This document shows positions 32,641 through 44,152 of a DNA stretch of 64,000 nucleotides, piece by piece. Made by a program: the position numbers and the translations under genes. Each line of letters begins with the position of its first letter. The first letter of the stretch is position 1. Origin of the DNA: Doryteuthis pealeii (Eukaryota; Mollusca; Cephalopoda; Myopsida; Loliginidae); assembly GCA_023376005.1 (NCBI GenBank), contig CM042151.1, forward strand, positions 78,266,696 to 78,330,695. Reading direction: 5' to 3'. The notes under the pieces are model-generated. The model saw nothing but the letters and a program-made list of their open reading frames with translations. It did no database searches and had not been told where the DNA came from.

Positions 32641-33163
32641 ATGGTGTAGTGTGCAGATTTACAAAATCAGAAGCACCAAAGTCAAATCTTTTCAGAGCTT
32701 CAAAATTGGACCTTTACTATTTCCAGAGGAACATTATAAAATTAAAATATATAAGTTATCTATAACAGCAATAATGTAAAAAATAATTCCATAATTATTT
32801 TATCATTATAAACATAAATAGTCAATCTTTCAAATTAAATTTTAAAACACTTACTAATGATAGTTACCTATATACAATTTCCTTGTGAGAAACAATTTGA
32901 TGAAACCAATTGATATCAGTTGAAATAAATTTATAACTGACCAGTATTTTAAGTTTTTTCTTTGATATATGTGCGTGTGTGTGGAGGATATTTAGTGTTT
33001 CCCTGATAGAATTCAATCAAAATTGAGAACTTAAAAAAACATGTAAACATTTGCATATATATTTTTACATATACGGAATATTATAAATACATTTAAATGA
33101 ATAACTTGATGTAGATATAATTTCATTTCGGCAAAGAAATGCCAAAATAAATTTGTCTACACC

Positions 33164-33198
<35 letters not shown>

Positions 33199-35201
33199 GT
33201 ATACACAGGAATAACCTACTCGAGTTTCACCATAAGGATCTTCAGGGTTAAATCCACTGAATTAATCAAGATTTTTTTTTTAAAGGATCAAATATAAACA
33301 TTATGGGAAATCCTCTTTACATTATTGCTTTAACAATTTATAAGAATTATTGTTTCTCACACCTACCATCAGAGTTCTTGTGGTTGACCCTTTGTTGTCG
33401 GTTGCACAGCCATTCGTCAAATTCAATTAGTCATTTTTTTTTTGTTTGAAATAAAATTATCATGAGGCAATCTAAGAACAGTTAAAATAACTGAAATTAA
33501 CAAAGACTGGTTGGTTGGTTTATTAATTTTAACGGCATATCAACCTGTCCAGGGTTATATCATGCCTAGCGGTTGGGTTGTTATACATATTGTGTATTCA
33601 TATATATACATTTAGTAATTGGTTTTAACAATGTGTTAGCATTATTGGGAATCATACTGTATGCCATTGATTTGTTTCATGTCTATATTCTATGGTATAA
33701 TTTTATTTCCCTCAAAAAGGAGAAAATATCCTCTATGTTAACATTTTCAAAGACTGGAAAATTTTGTCTTCTAGAATGTTTGTACATGGGCAGGTAACCC
33801 CGTAAGATATATGATTTTTTTTTAGATAATCTAAGAACAATTAACATATATCTGGATTCTTAGTTCCCTTAATTCAAAGTGCTAATAAGTGAACCAAGCA
33901 TAAAGAAGTATCTTAATTCTTCTTGGAATCAATTTGTATCAAGCAATTTGATACTGATCTACCTCTTCATAAGTCAGCATTTCATTTTCTACACTAAGTT
34001 TTACTTCTAGGTATTTCTCTGATTTTAGCCACCTAATCTGGATCAAGATTCCAATAAACATCCTAGCTTATTGATATATCCGCGTTAAGGGATATATTCT
34101 GAAGTTGGTATTTGGTATATTAGCGCAGTAGTAGCTGGTGTGTCGAATAGCAATACGTTTCCGAGCAGGCGTGGTGTAGTCTAGCGAGTAAGATTAGGTT
34201 GTAGGTGTAGGTATAGGTGCCTGTACCAACACAGTGTCGACTATTTATACATGACACTGTCCAATCAGATTATAGTGAGGGGTACCAAGGTATTTACATA
34301 TTCATTACATCACTCATGAAGCTAATGGAAGATTTACATTTTGACTCATCACAGCTAAGTTTCACTTCAAATATTTGTAAACAAACCAACAGACGATTTT
34401 TTGCACTTATATAGTATCTGACAAAAATAAATTTTTACTAATTGTGTGATACTATTTCTGAACAACATCCTTTTATTTAAATAAGCATATCTGCATTTCT
34501 TTTCTGATTAAGTAAGACTTTTAGTATAAAAACGTCTTTCATTTTTTTTTTTTGGTAATTTTTCATAAGTGTTGGAAAATATTCATAAACTTCTGATATT
34601 GATATTAATACTTCAGATAATACTTTGCTATTTTCTTTGTTTGATGCTCTGATACATTGTGTGATCATGAGATCAGGGGGGAGTGTAATAGAGAACACGA
34701 GGTGAGTGGCGAACATGAAGGCCTGCCGTATACTCGAAGGAAGCGGGCTAGGCTTTGCCTGGCATGTAGGACTGTAGACTCGAACCCGTGTCCTTCAGAA
34801 TGCAAATGGGCAACACATTTGCACCAAAGTCAAGATGCTACTGTCCCGTATGTAAGCGCCAGGTGCCCGGATGATAGCTGCGAGGATTCCGGCGGCCGGG
34901 ATTGGCTCTAAAGTCTCATGTGGGGACACAGTCCGGATGTTAAGGGAAAGAGTAGTATAAGTAGAAGTGGGGTGATGGCAGGAAGGCAGTTGTGATTTTC
35001 AGCTGCTAAAACTTTTGACGACGACGGATTTTCAGCTGATAATAATTTTTGATGACATTGTTGTAGACGACATTGTTGAGAAGGCGTTTGACTCGCTTCT
35101 TTTTGCCCCCACCCTCAACAAGGACTTGTTGAGTCGAATATTTATTTTCCCACCTCTTTTTTTCCTTCTAGAATTGTTTATACCCCACCATAACTTTTCC
35201 T
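32641..35201. other. Intergenic region between units B and C
   Basis: Holds (TA)n at 33167-33195, a short F3 repeat at 33505-33695 (GGTTGGTTGGTTTATTAATT), and small blocks shared with other units (32990-33060 with 61495-61560; 33350-33490 with 48565-48665; 33748-33812 with 49557-49630). 34640-35200 is GC-richer than its surroundings, with AGATCAGGGGGGAGTGTAAT at 34670; it may be transposon-derived but has no firm borders. No gene is seen. Confidence 0.45.
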
Positions 35202-36260
35202 TCTAATGTAATATCATGAGACACAAAAAAAATAGTCGAAAGTTATTACTTTTTCTCAGGGGATGAAAGAAGTCAACAAACATGTTTTTCACAAAAACTA
35301 CCCACATTTATTTCAGATGTTACATTGCTTTTTGTATCAGTCTCAAAGATGTGGTATGACTTTGTACACTCAATGAAAGAAAAAAACATTCATAAGCCTT
35401 AATACCCAAATTAGTCAACTGCTTCTCTTCAGGTCTGGAATAACTTTATTTAAATTGAATCTCTAAAAATACCATGTGAGTACATGAAGCAAATCAACAA
35501 GCACCCATTCCATTTCAGCAATTTGTTTCTGTGGCAATTCAAATTTGACCTGTCCCTATCAATCACACCTCCACAAATCTTCAACACATCCACTATACCT
35601 AAGAGTTGATGGTGTTGGCTCAGACCATTACATAACACTTAAATATTTCTTTGAACTTATCCAATTTAAATAATTGTCATGTGACCTTTGCCTATTTACT
35701 TGATTGTTTATGAAATTTCTACTGTCTTCATAATTTAACTTTTCATTGTCAGTAATATTCAACTTGTTCCTTGTTAATTCCAACTATAAAATAAACTGAG
35801 CCCTCATTTTATGTCCATGTTTTTGCAATAAATGTTTTAAATATGTTTGCAATAAATGTTTTTAAATAAAGAAAATATATGTTGCAATAAATGTTTTTAA
35901 ATAAGAAAATATGTCTGCAATAAATTTTTTTAAATAAAGAAAATATATTTAATATTGTAAAATAACGGGTGCAAGAAAAATAAAACATTTATTGCAAAAA
36001 CACGAACATAAAATGAAGGTTCAGTTTATTTTATGGTAGGAATTTATGAGGAACAAGTTAAGGATTACCTCATTGTCTTTGTCTAAGCAACAAATTTCCT
36101 TCTAAGTATTTATCTGTATATTATGTTATGCTGAAATCTACGATAATTCTGTTTGGAAAACAAATGGTAAAAAACCCTCGACTATTTTCTTCAAATCTAA
36201 ATAAACCCAACATGGTTGGAGATAAAATTAGCATGTCATAATAGACTTGACAAATGACTG
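35202..36260. repeat. Block X, unit C copy
   Basis: Aligns with 63273-63967 at the right edge and in part with 49785-50065: GTCAACAAACATGTTTTT, CTCAATGAAAGAAAAAAAC, CCATTCCATTTCAGCAATT, AACAAATTTCCTTCTAAGTA and AAAATTAGCATGTCATAAT. Inside, 35815-36010 has a local repeat of GCAATAAATGTTTTTAAATA. It lies just before the 3' end of gene C. Confidence 0.7.
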
Positions 36261-36489
36261 GACCAATGAGCTATTATTATCACAATTGGTAGCTGGGATA
36301 GTCTGATCAGCTACCTTAAAAGAGAGCCCATTAGAAACTGGTCCCATGACAAGAAGAGTTGATCCAATGACTGTATCAAAACATCAGCTTATTGATATTT
36401 TAAAATTGTATATTTACACACTTCATAAAAGATGATTTCTTACAAGGTATTTTCGTATGTTTTCCCTGTTATCTACAGTGGAAACTTTG

Positions 36490-36575
36490 ATCCTAAGATC
36501 ATTAATGTTAACTTTTTCTGCACGTGTTTACATATTTAACACTTTGAAATATGTTGATCCACACATATTGGATAC
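36490..36575 (-). pseudogene. Fossil finger after the locus C stop
   Basis: The minus strand reads TAAGTATCCAATATGTGTGG after the stop, keeps a finger-like NMCGSTYFKVLN piece and then loses similarity. Shared with locus B. Confidence 0.5.
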
Positions 36576-37706
36576 TTAAGGTTTAACAGCAGCATGTTTT
36601 TTCATGTGTTGTTTTAAATCAAAACCACGGTAGAATGCTGATCCACATACTTCACATGGGTATGGTTTCTCTCCAGTATGGATTCGCATATGTATATTCA
36701 AATAGGACCTTTGTGAAAATGCTGATCCACACACTTCACAACCATAGGGTTTCTCTCCAGTGTGTGTGCGCATATGTGTTTTTAAATATGTACTCACAGC
36801 AAATGTTGATCCACACACTTCACAACTATATGGTTTCTCTCCAGTGTGTATTCTCATGTGGTGTTTTAAACTAGAAGGCTGTGAAAATGCTGATCCACAT
36901 ACTTCACAACCATAGGGTTTCTCTCCGGTGTGTTTTCGCATGTGGGTTTTTAAAATAGAAGGCTGTGAAAATAACAATTCACATACTTCACACTTATAGG
37001 ATTTCTCCCCAGTTTCTCCAGTATGTATTAGTTTGTGTACTTTTAAAGTTGGACCATTAGAAAATGCTGAACCACACACTTCACAAGTAAAAGGTTTCTC
37101 TCCAGTGTGGGTTCGGACATGTCTTTTTAAACTGGAGTTCTCTGAAAATGATGAATTGCAAACTTCACAGGAGTAAGGTTTCTCTCCAGTGTGTATTCGC
37201 ATGTGTGCTTTCAGATGTGAACTACTTGAAAATGCTGATTTACATACTTCACAAATATATGCTTTTTCTCCAGTGTGTGTTCGCATGTGTATTTTCAGAT
37301 TGGACTTCTCTGAAAATACTGCTTGACATACTTCACAAGTATAAGGTTTCTCACCAGAGTGTGTTCGTATGTGTACTTTCAGTCCTGATTTCCATGAAAA
37401 TGCTGATCCACATACTTCACAACTGTATGGTTTTTCTCCAGTGTGTGTTCGCATGTGTATTTTTAGATATGAGTGCGTTGAAAATGCTGATCCACATACT
37501 TCACAACTGTATGGTTTCTCTCCTGTGTGTCTTCGCATGTGTACTTTTAAATGTGATTTGTCTGGAAAAGCTGATCCACATACTTCACAAGTAAAAGGTT
37601 TCTCTCCCGTGTGTATTCGGATGTGTATTTCTAAGGCTGAACGGGAGGAAAATGCAGATCCACACACTTCACAAGTGTGGGATTTTCCCCCAGTGCCCAT
37701 CTGCAT
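36576..37706 (-). CDS. Locus C: poly-C2H2 zinc-finger protein, 376 aa
   Basis: The best-preserved member. Thirteen intact C2H2 fingers span residues 10-371, each 23 residues with CX2CX12HX3H, and linkers are mainly TGEKP. An eight-residue linker (229-236) lies between fingers 8 and 9, where B and D have 14. Helix residues -1,3,6 are S/A/I, D/H/V, T/Y/I, W/G/V, E/N/I, S/H/A, E/S/R, N/T/V, Q/I/T, Q/S/H, V/Y/T, Q/Y/I and R/D/Q. Likely a nuclear sequence-specific DNA-binding protein; partners and targets are unknown, and there is no effector domain. The start is the ATG of MQMGTGGKS; an upstream finger is broken by a stop and an extra base, so translation cannot start earlier in this frame. The frame is intact over more than 1.1 kb, which argues for function. 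Confidence 0.9.
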   Translation of the reverse strand: MQMGTGGKSHTCEVCGSAFSSRSALEIHIRIHTGEKPFTCEVCGSAFPDKSHLKVHMRRHTGEKPYSCEVCGSAFSTHSYLKIHMRTHTGEKPYSCEVCGSAFSWKSGLKVHIRTHSGEKPYTCEVCQAVFSEKSNLKIHMRTHTGEKAYICEVCKSAFSSSSHLKAHMRIHTGEKPYSCEVCNSSFSENSSLKRHVRTHTGEKPFTCEVCGSAFSNGPTLKVHKLIHTGETGEKSYKCEVCELLFSQPSILKTHMRKHTGEKPYGCEVCGSAFSQPSSLKHHMRIHTGEKPYSCEVCGSTFAVSTYLKTHMRTHTGEKPYGCEVCGSAFSQRSYLNIHMRIHTGEKPYPCEVCGSAFYRGFDLKQHMKKHAAVKP

Positions 37707-38139
37707 GTGTGCTTTTTAACACAGTATCGTCTGAAAATGCTAATCAATACACTCTTCCCAAGAAAAAATTTTGTCTCCAATATTTCACAGGCATGTGTGT
37801 TTTCAAATTAGAAGTCATTTGAAATCCTGTTCATCACAGCTCATAAGTGTAGGTTTACTTATGTCTCAATGTGTATACCTTTTGTTGACAAGTATCCATT
37901 TTCTCTTTAGCCTGTGTCTATTCAAATGCTTCCAAATTTAGACTCAACAAAAAAGCTGATTTATGCAACACTGTATAATCATATAAGAATAGTATGTGGC
38001 TCTAGTACATATGAATGTGGGTTTAAATAACAATTTTTTCAGCGATGTCTTTTCTGGCTCATGTAAAAAAACAATAGTTCTCTGTATATTTACATCAGGT
38101 TGTCAGATCAATTCATTTCTTCTCTGCTGCAATTCAAAT
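37707..38139 (-). other. 5' part of locus C finger exon
   Basis: Acceptor TTCATCAACAG, then ATTTGAATTGCAGCAGAGAA at 38139. The next 430 bp hold at least three decayed fingers: 37740-37710 with a stop and one extra A, 37790-37860, and 37920-38060. Compared with B, the small upstream ORF is disrupted because exon 1 has ACG for ATG and two bases fewer. Confidence 0.6.
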
Positions 38140-38340
38140 CTGTTGATGAAAAATAAATATCATTAAATAAAAGAGGATAAATATGTATTCTTTATCATTA
38201 CAAAACTATAAAAATAGTAATTGAACTCTAGTATTTCCTTTAGACAATAACAAAAGAAAATCATCTTCATTATTATTCTGATAAAATCATTGTAATCTAT
38301 TAGAGTTGAATGGGCTATCTTTATTAAATTCTGATCATGG

Positions 38341-38597
38341 GTTGGGTTAGCTCAGTCGGTAGAGCGTTCGGCTAGAAACCACAATGTTCCTAGTTCAATA
38401 CCAGCCCTCGCCAACTCAGCATATGAGTAGTACAAGGATCTGTGCGGTAAAGTAAGGAGCTGATGGTAGGTGTGGCGCTCCACCTCAGACGCAAAAACAA
38501 TCTCCTTGGTCTAGCAATATTGAAAAGGGAATAGACTCCTTTGCTGATTGGCTGATACCGACTTTAGGCCACCCAGATGACTTTACATTTTACTTAG
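38341..38597 (+). mobile_element. SINE-1, near full length
   Basis: GGGTTAGCTCAGTCGGTAGA head, TTCCTAGTTCAATACCAGCC B-box region, GGAGCTGATGGTAGGTGTGG body and CTGATACCGACTTTAGGCC end. One of the best copies in the window. Confidence 0.85.
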
Positions 38598-39671
38598 TTA
38601 AAAGCTAAAGTTAATTGCAAAAACAAAATGATAATGAAACACATTTTTAAAAAATTAAATAATTCATTCTTAATTATTTTCATTTATTATCCAGATATAT
38701 AAATAAATTATTTATATCATATCTATCTCTAGATTATTAAAATCATTAAAACTGACCTATTACATAAGCATAACATTTATTATAAATGTTATGTTTAAGT
38801 AAAGGTCATTTTTAATAAACTAAATTGAAATTATTAATTTAATTTTAAACAATTCTTTTGTTCTTGTAATAGCATACAACATTAAAATTTTTGTGTGTAA
38901 TGAAAAAAATATATATACTCTGGAAAATCAGACTGTTCAACTCTAAAATATGAAGATGCTTCCATAATTTCCAAACTCTGCAAGATTTAATTCAAAAAGT
39001 CTATGAAACCAAAGTTGATAAATCAAACACACATGACTGATGCAACTGAGTGATGTCAGTTTGAAAGGAGCTCTTGGCTGCAAATTTGTTAAGGTTACAT
39101 TACTAATACACAAGGTTTTTTTTCTCCAGTTGTTAGCAACTTCAGACTTTGTTTTACAGCACACTGCACAGAATCATTATAAATCTGGTGATGGCAATTT
39201 TAGAGCTTTTGATAGTGTGCCGAGTGTAAAGAAAGAATGTACTGATTTATAATATTCCATTCCACTTCAATGAAAATCATTTAGAAATGAGCAGCAATTA
39301 GTGAAATCAGCTCATTACATATTAATAAAAAGTACTTGAAACATCATAAATAAATATGCAATAAAATTGGTTTGGTTTGGTTGTTTTGTTTTATGGCCTA
39401 TCAACCCTTTATGGGTCATTTAATGCCAAATCAAGTCATTTTGACAAACAAAGGACTCATGTTGCTTACAGTATGCAATAAAATTTAGAGCTTACAAAAA
39501 TAAGGATAGTTATCAATCACTGAAACTTTTTGCAAAAAAAAAAATCTTTAAGAAATTAGAAAAAAACTTCAATGAAAAACATTTAGGAATGAGCAGCAAT
39601 TAAGGATGTCAACTCAAATTTAAAATTAAAATAGATCACTAAGTAGGCTTGAGCCTATTCTAGTAGTGACC

Positions 39672-39891
39672 ACCCTAAGTGGAGATTTAAGAGATTTAAA
39701 TTCAGAGTTTTCCTTCTAGACTGGTTGCCTAACCAAGATTAAAGAGCCCAGTCTGCCCTACTACTTTACCCATAGCTGGAGGGAGAATAGATGGATTTAT
39801 ACCTTTCCCAAGGGTATTAGCGCTATGTATACTTTTGCTTCGTCAATGAGTCCATTTCTTACGACTCTAACCAGTACATCACCACAACTCA
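39672..39891 (-). mobile_element. SINE-2, antisense
   Basis: TTCCTTCTAGACTGGTTGCC, CCATAGCTGGAGGGAGAATA and CCCAAGGGTATTAGCGCTAT, then the decayed tRNA-like head ACTCTAACCAGTACATCACC. Confidence 0.7.
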
Positions 39892-40099
39892 TTATATATT
39901 AATTTAAAAAATACCTTACACCTCATAAGTTGTGCACTAAAATTGAGAGCTTAAAAAACAAAAGAAGTTAATTAACCATTGAAAACTTTAAAAAGAGAAT
40001 CCTGAAACTTAGCAAGACTTTCTCTTTACAAATAATTTACATTCCACGACAACATTCATTGGTTAAACTTGCTTTAGGAAATCAGAGAAAAATTTAATA

Positions 40100-41210
40100 C
40101 ATTTTTGACAAATGCACACAAGCCATCAATGGGATTTACAGAGTTAGATGTAATGCAGATGATAAAGATCTGACATATTTAGTTTTCATGTTTAGTGGAC
40201 CTTCGTTACTCATTATATTACATTGGCCAAAATGTTTCCTTAACACATCAGTTACTTCAACTCCCACTATCCATACAATGTAAATAAAGGAATCATCTGT
40301 TGTCTACAACATCAAAAACCAACAGTATTGATGATGAATATCAAGAAGAAATGGGCAGTTTAAGAGACATCCTCCATCAAAACAATTACCCAGAGATTAC
40401 AATATCACCTACAAGAAATCTTGATTGCAAGACAAAACTTTACCACAGTCTGTTTGCCCTATGTCAAAGGCTTGGTTGCAAAGATTCAAAGATATGTAGT
40501 CCATATGATACCAAAACAACATTCAGAAGTGACTCAACTCTTTGTAAACATCTTCAACACCCCAAGCTCACAACAGAATACAACATAACTAAGAATTGTG
40601 TATATTCTATTCCATACAGCTGTGGAACAGTATACAAAGGCAAGATGTGTCATACACAGAAGCGCGTGGTGTAATGGAAGCGCGTGGTGTAATGGTTAAA
40701 ATCATGGGAAATGGACTCGTCACCCCGAATTCAAATCCTGGACGTGGTAATTGCATATCACTTAGCGCTAATACCCTTGGGAAAGGTATGAATCCTACTC
40801 TCCCTCCAGCTATGGATAAATAGCAGGGCAGACTGGGCTCTTTAACCATGGCTAGGTAACCAGTCTAGGAGAAGGAAAACTCTGAATTCAAACCTGTTAA
40901 ACTCCGCTTAAGAAATTGACCTTGTGTCGTATCCTGCTCGTGCGAAGGGGTTTGGTAAATATATACACAGAAAGTAAGACTAGAGGAACATCAAAAGAAC
41001 AGTGGTATGAAGGAAAATAGAAAAGTCAGGTGTGACTGACCATATATGGAAGGAAACGGGAAACCATCTGCCTTTGTGAGATGAAGTTAAGATAATAGAG
41101 GGAAGAACATTGGAAAAGATGTCTCAAAGAAACAGTGCATATATTGAGCCATAGTGACCAACTGAGTAGACCAAATATACAAATGAATAAAATATCAACA
41201 AAAATTCATT
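40100..41210 (+). mobile_element. Penelope-like retroelement remnant (GIY-YIG end)
   Basis: 40300-40661 and 40973-41210 together read as the C-terminal end of a Penelope-like element. Recognisable pieces are an EEMGSLRDILHQNNYP segment, a TTFRSDSTLCKHL segment, KNCVYSIPYSCGTVYKG (the GIY..YIG core) and, after the SINE, LEEHQKNSG and a WKR..KE run. The family has a reverse transcriptase joined to a GIY-YIG nuclease. Frames shift and stops occur, and the RT domain is missing, so it is dead. It is split by a SINE-2. Confidence 0.7.
40662..40962 (+). mobile_element. SINE-2, full length, 10-bp target duplication
   Basis: ATACACAGAA flanks both sides (40652-40661, 40963-40972). The head GCGCGTGGTGTAATGG is present twice in tandem. 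A tRNA-like region follows, with GGTGTAATGGTTAAAATC and the B-box-like GAATTCAAATCC. The body has CCCTTGGGAAAGGTATGAAT, CTCCAGCTATGGATAAATAG and AAACTCCGCTTAAGAAATTG. This is the reference copy for the family. Confidence 0.85.
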
Positions 41211-41263
41211 GTTAGGGTTAGGGTTAAGGTTGGGGTTGGGGTTGGGGTTAGGTTTGGGGTTAC
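41211..41263. repeat. Telomere-like tract beside the Penelope remnant
   Basis: GTTAGGGTTAGGGTTAAGG turns into TTGGGG units. It starts right at the end of the Penelope-like remnant. It is internal and short, so it is not a chromosome end. Confidence 0.7.
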
Positions 41264-41469
41264 AATTTTATGTTTTAACAATTAACAATTGTAAAAATTC
41301 ACATGTTTGATCACAAAGTCATCTAAATTTTTCATTTAGAAGAAATGTTGGTATCTTTCATAAAATATAAATATAAATAAACTTTTGTGTTAAATCTGTG
41401 AAGTCATTTTTTACATTACTTGTATTCATAATAAAAAAATATTTACAGTAACAGTAAAATAAGCATAAA

Positions 41470-41936
41470 AGTAGGTTTGTCTATTTTACGAGGACCGGCT
41501 AAATAAGCCTAAAGGCATGTTTGTCTATTGGACCGGAACCGGCTAAGAAGCCTCTTCCTTTATTTTTCAATTGAATTTTTAGATATTTAGATAAATAAAC
41601 TATAAAAATAACATTAGAAAACTCGAAATTCAAAACAAATCGTTAAACAAGAAACAATTTTTTTTTTTTTTTACAAAAATAAAAAAAAATCGAAATTTAA
41701 AAAAAAATGCAATCACTACCATTTTTATAAACCGGATGAAAATAATTATACATGAGATTTTTTCAGTTTTTCTATCTGCTTAAGAGAAGATAGAATTTAA
41801 TAAAATCGAACTACATTTTCTACGAAATTTAAATGGATTTTTGTCTGATACCGGTAAAATTCCCTGGGACTGTTTCTTATTACCGCAATACAGCCTAAAC
41901 AAACGGGGAGAAAAAAAAAGAAATCAAGTTACTTAC
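41470..41936 (-). other. Conserved intronic block by the locus C donor
   Basis: GGTTTGTCTATT..GACCGG..CCGGCTAA occurs twice in tandem (41475-41510, 41517-41550) and matches 11822-11852. ACCGGATGAAAATAATT and ATTCCCTGGGACTGTTTC match the B and D blocks. Confidence 0.55.
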
Positions 41937-42116
41937 TTATTTCTGTTTTTTCGTCTGATTTGTCTTAATTAAAACAATGCAAAAATTAAGGAAAATAAAA
42001 AGCTATTAAACTTTCAATAAAATGAATTTTCCTCTGTTGAATCTTTTTTTCAAAAAATGTCGACTTCCTTTTACGTTTGATGAAGACCAGTAAAGGGAGG
42101 TAATTACGAGAAACGC
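41937..42116 (-). other. Leader exon 1 of locus C, upstream ORF lost
   Basis: Ends ACGAAAAAACAGAAATAA before GTAAGTAAC on the minus strand. The ATG of the B/D upstream ORF is ACG here and two bases are missing. Upstream, TCGTAATTACCTCCCTTTAC and GTAAAAGGAAGTCGAC match B and D. Confidence 0.55.
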
Positions 42117-42309
42117 CTAAAATTGAGGTTTTTTCTTAAAATGAAAAGTTTGTCACTTTAGTTGTCTGTAAAATTATTTCTTTCATTTATTTTTTATCCC
42201 AAGGAATCAATTTTTTCAAAGTGACGGTTTACAAATTCAGATTTGATGAAAAATGATTTTTTTAAACAATTTCTTTCTTCTTCTTCACATATGATGTGAA
42301 AAGGATGAT

Positions 42310-42420
42310 TGATTGGTTTAACATCACGTCAAGCCGTCTAGGGGTACTTTATGATCAGAGGTTACAGAATTGCGTTCATTGTACATTCATATTTACATTT
42401 TATGTGAATTTGTTTCTTAA
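42310..42420 (+). repeat. F3 repeat fragment
   Basis: GATTGATTGGTTTAACATCA, then AGGGGTACTTTATGATCAGA and TTCATATTTACATTTT as in 30795-30900. A short (TC)n follows at 42428-42444. Confidence 0.5.
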
Positions 42421-42499
42421 GAGCTTTTTTTCTCTCTCTCTCTCGGTTGTATCGAATACAAATAAGCTATAATAACAATTTTTAAATTCTTTTAATTTT

Positions 42500-43000
42500 C
42501 AAACTATTACCAAAAATCAGGGAAATTTCTGATTTTAATGTAATTTTCAACAAATTATTCATTATTGACTTAATTTTATAATGAATAGCTTATTTTCGAA
42601 AATAAATTTGAAAAAAAAAAAGTTTTTCGCCAATTCAGAATGTATGGGGTAAAACACCCCATACATTCTGAATTGGCAAAAAACTTTTTGGGGGGGTCAT
42701 TTGAAGAAAAAAATTTTCCAGTCCCTAATTTTTACATTTCAAATCTTGAAGAACACATAAAAAAATAAAAAATTAAAATTCAATACCCGAAAAAGTTATT
42801 TGAAAAATAAAATGTTATTTTCTTAAAACTAAAAAAATAATTTTTGTAGCGTTTTTTTTTTTGTTATTTTTTTGTAGTTTTAAAACAATATTTTTCTTTG
42901 AATTGATGAAACAAAAAGGTATTTTCTCTGATTCAATTGGCTTATTTTTATTCACATTGAATTTTAAATGTCTGGAAAGTTCTATGTTGAATTCAATACA
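42500..43000 (+). repeat. Repeat F5 copy with a 31-bp hairpin
   Basis: F5 landmarks: CAAAAATCAGGGAAATTTCT, AAATCTTGAAGAACAC, TTCTCTGATTCAATTGGC, ATGTCTGGAAAG. At 42621-42650 and 42656-42686 the family text GCCAATTCAGAATGTATGGG is duplicated as an inverted copy with a five-base spacer. Confidence 0.65.
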
Positions 43001-43029
43001 ACATCAGGTACAAATTAGTGTCATACCTG

Positions 43030-43320
43030 GAATATTCCTTTTCATAGGGATCTTACTCCTCTGCAGAGGACACAGTCAGTGAATTGTAAGTCTCATAAAC
43101 AGGGAAATGAAAAAGAGGTTAACAAGTTATAGGCTCTCACAATATTAAATATATATTTCATCTCATATTTAAGGATTTAACAAATAAGTATTGAGCAAAT
43201 TTAAGTCTTTTAAAAAAGCACCTGGATTTTTAATTAGGCGATATCATTGGAACAACATAATGAAGCAATCTAATAATAAATAAATGTGTTAGGAATTGCA
43301 TTCCTTATTTGCCAAGGTCA
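43030..43320. repeat. Block Y, unit C copy
   Basis: GGGATCTTACTCCTCTGCAG, then AAGTTATAGGC, AAATTTAAGTC and ATATCATTGGAACAACAT, as in unit B (32343) and unit D (59640). Confidence 0.65.
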
Positions 43321-43410
43321 ACATATGAACATTTATACTTTCCTCTTTTATCAGTAGCCTCAACTCAAAATTTATTTTCCTATTAGAACATTTCTCTTAT
43401 ACAGTAATAT

Positions 43411-43954
43411 GGGTAATTCCCTGACAAATCATCTAGAAAAAAGTAAAATTGTCATCCACCCACTTCAATTTTTCTGAATTTTTTTCCAGGTGTGGACTAT
43501 GTTAACATTAAATGATCCCCAAAATTTGAGCTTCCAACTCCAAAAATTGGCAGAGTTATGTTGATTTTTAGCTCTCCAAATATAAAAAAAATGTTGTCGT
43601 AGATGCAGGGCCACATTAGGATATTGATCTTGCAATGAAAAAATCAGAAATCATCAATAATTTAAAAATAGTTAGATTTACAACTTTTGGATTCCATGGG
43701 CAAAAATGCTTTTATGAACCAATTTTTAGAAGTAGGGAAACTCTAGAACTCATTTTACAGACAAAAATAGGATACAAAAGTTGCTACTCCCAATATGGAG
43801 AGCTAAAAATCAATATAACTTCGCCATTTTTTTTAATTGGAAGCTCAAATTTTTGGGATTGGCTAATTCTATCATATTTCACATGTGGACAAAATTTCAA
43901 AAAAACTGAAGGGGTTGGGTGACATGACCTGGATGATTTGGCATGGAATTACCC
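43411..43954. mobile_element. Foldback element, about 160-bp arms
   Basis: Ends GGGTAATTCC and GGAATTACCC. Arms share AAATCAT/ATGATTT text, CAAAATTTGAGCTTCCAA and GTTGATTTTTAGCTCTCCA in inverted order. Flanks end or start in ATAT, consistent with a short AT target duplication. An 95-codon frame at 43635-43922 crosses the loop and right arm and is not protein-like. Confidence 0.7.
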
Positions 43955-44152
43955 ATATATAAGCTCTTCATTGTATCTTGTGTAATGTTTGTATTCTCTT
44001 CTATTAAATTTTCTCATACAAAAAAAATTGTTATTTTTAATTAGCTGTGAATTGTTTTTGCATAGATATACATGAGGATATATCATACTACACACAGGTT
44101 TACTCTATGAAGTCTCCTGGTTTATTGATATATATCATACTTATATTATACG

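Larger units (their letters stand above)
38140..41936 (-). other. Putative intron 1 of locus C (3797 bp)
   Basis: GTAAGTAACTTG donor (minus strand, from 41936) and CAACAG acceptor at 38140. Contains a SINE-1, a short F3 repeat (39366-39445), two SINE-2 copies, a Penelope-like remnant and a telomere-like tract. 38600-39360 is AT-rich with nothing recognised. Confidence 0.55.

Noticed and set aside
34657..34911. 84-codon Cys-rich open frame
   Set aside because: No recognisable domain, no homologous frame in other units, and it lies in the unassigned GC-richer segment.
34664..35220. 541-bp element bounded by ATCATGAG on both sides
   Set aside because: The right copy lies in block X text that also occurs, without the element, at 63273, so the match does not mark a clean insertion. 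The segment is still GC-richer than its surroundings and unexplained.
37148..37719. Plus-strand open frames opposite the zinc fingers (also 3980-4588, 18824-19701, 52175-52831)
   Set aside because: They are antisense reads of the 84-bp finger repeat and give repetitive HILHKC-type peptides unlike known proteins.
41211..41263. Chromosome end
   Set aside because: The TTAGGG-like tract is short, degenerate and internal; similar units sit inside MITE-A copies.
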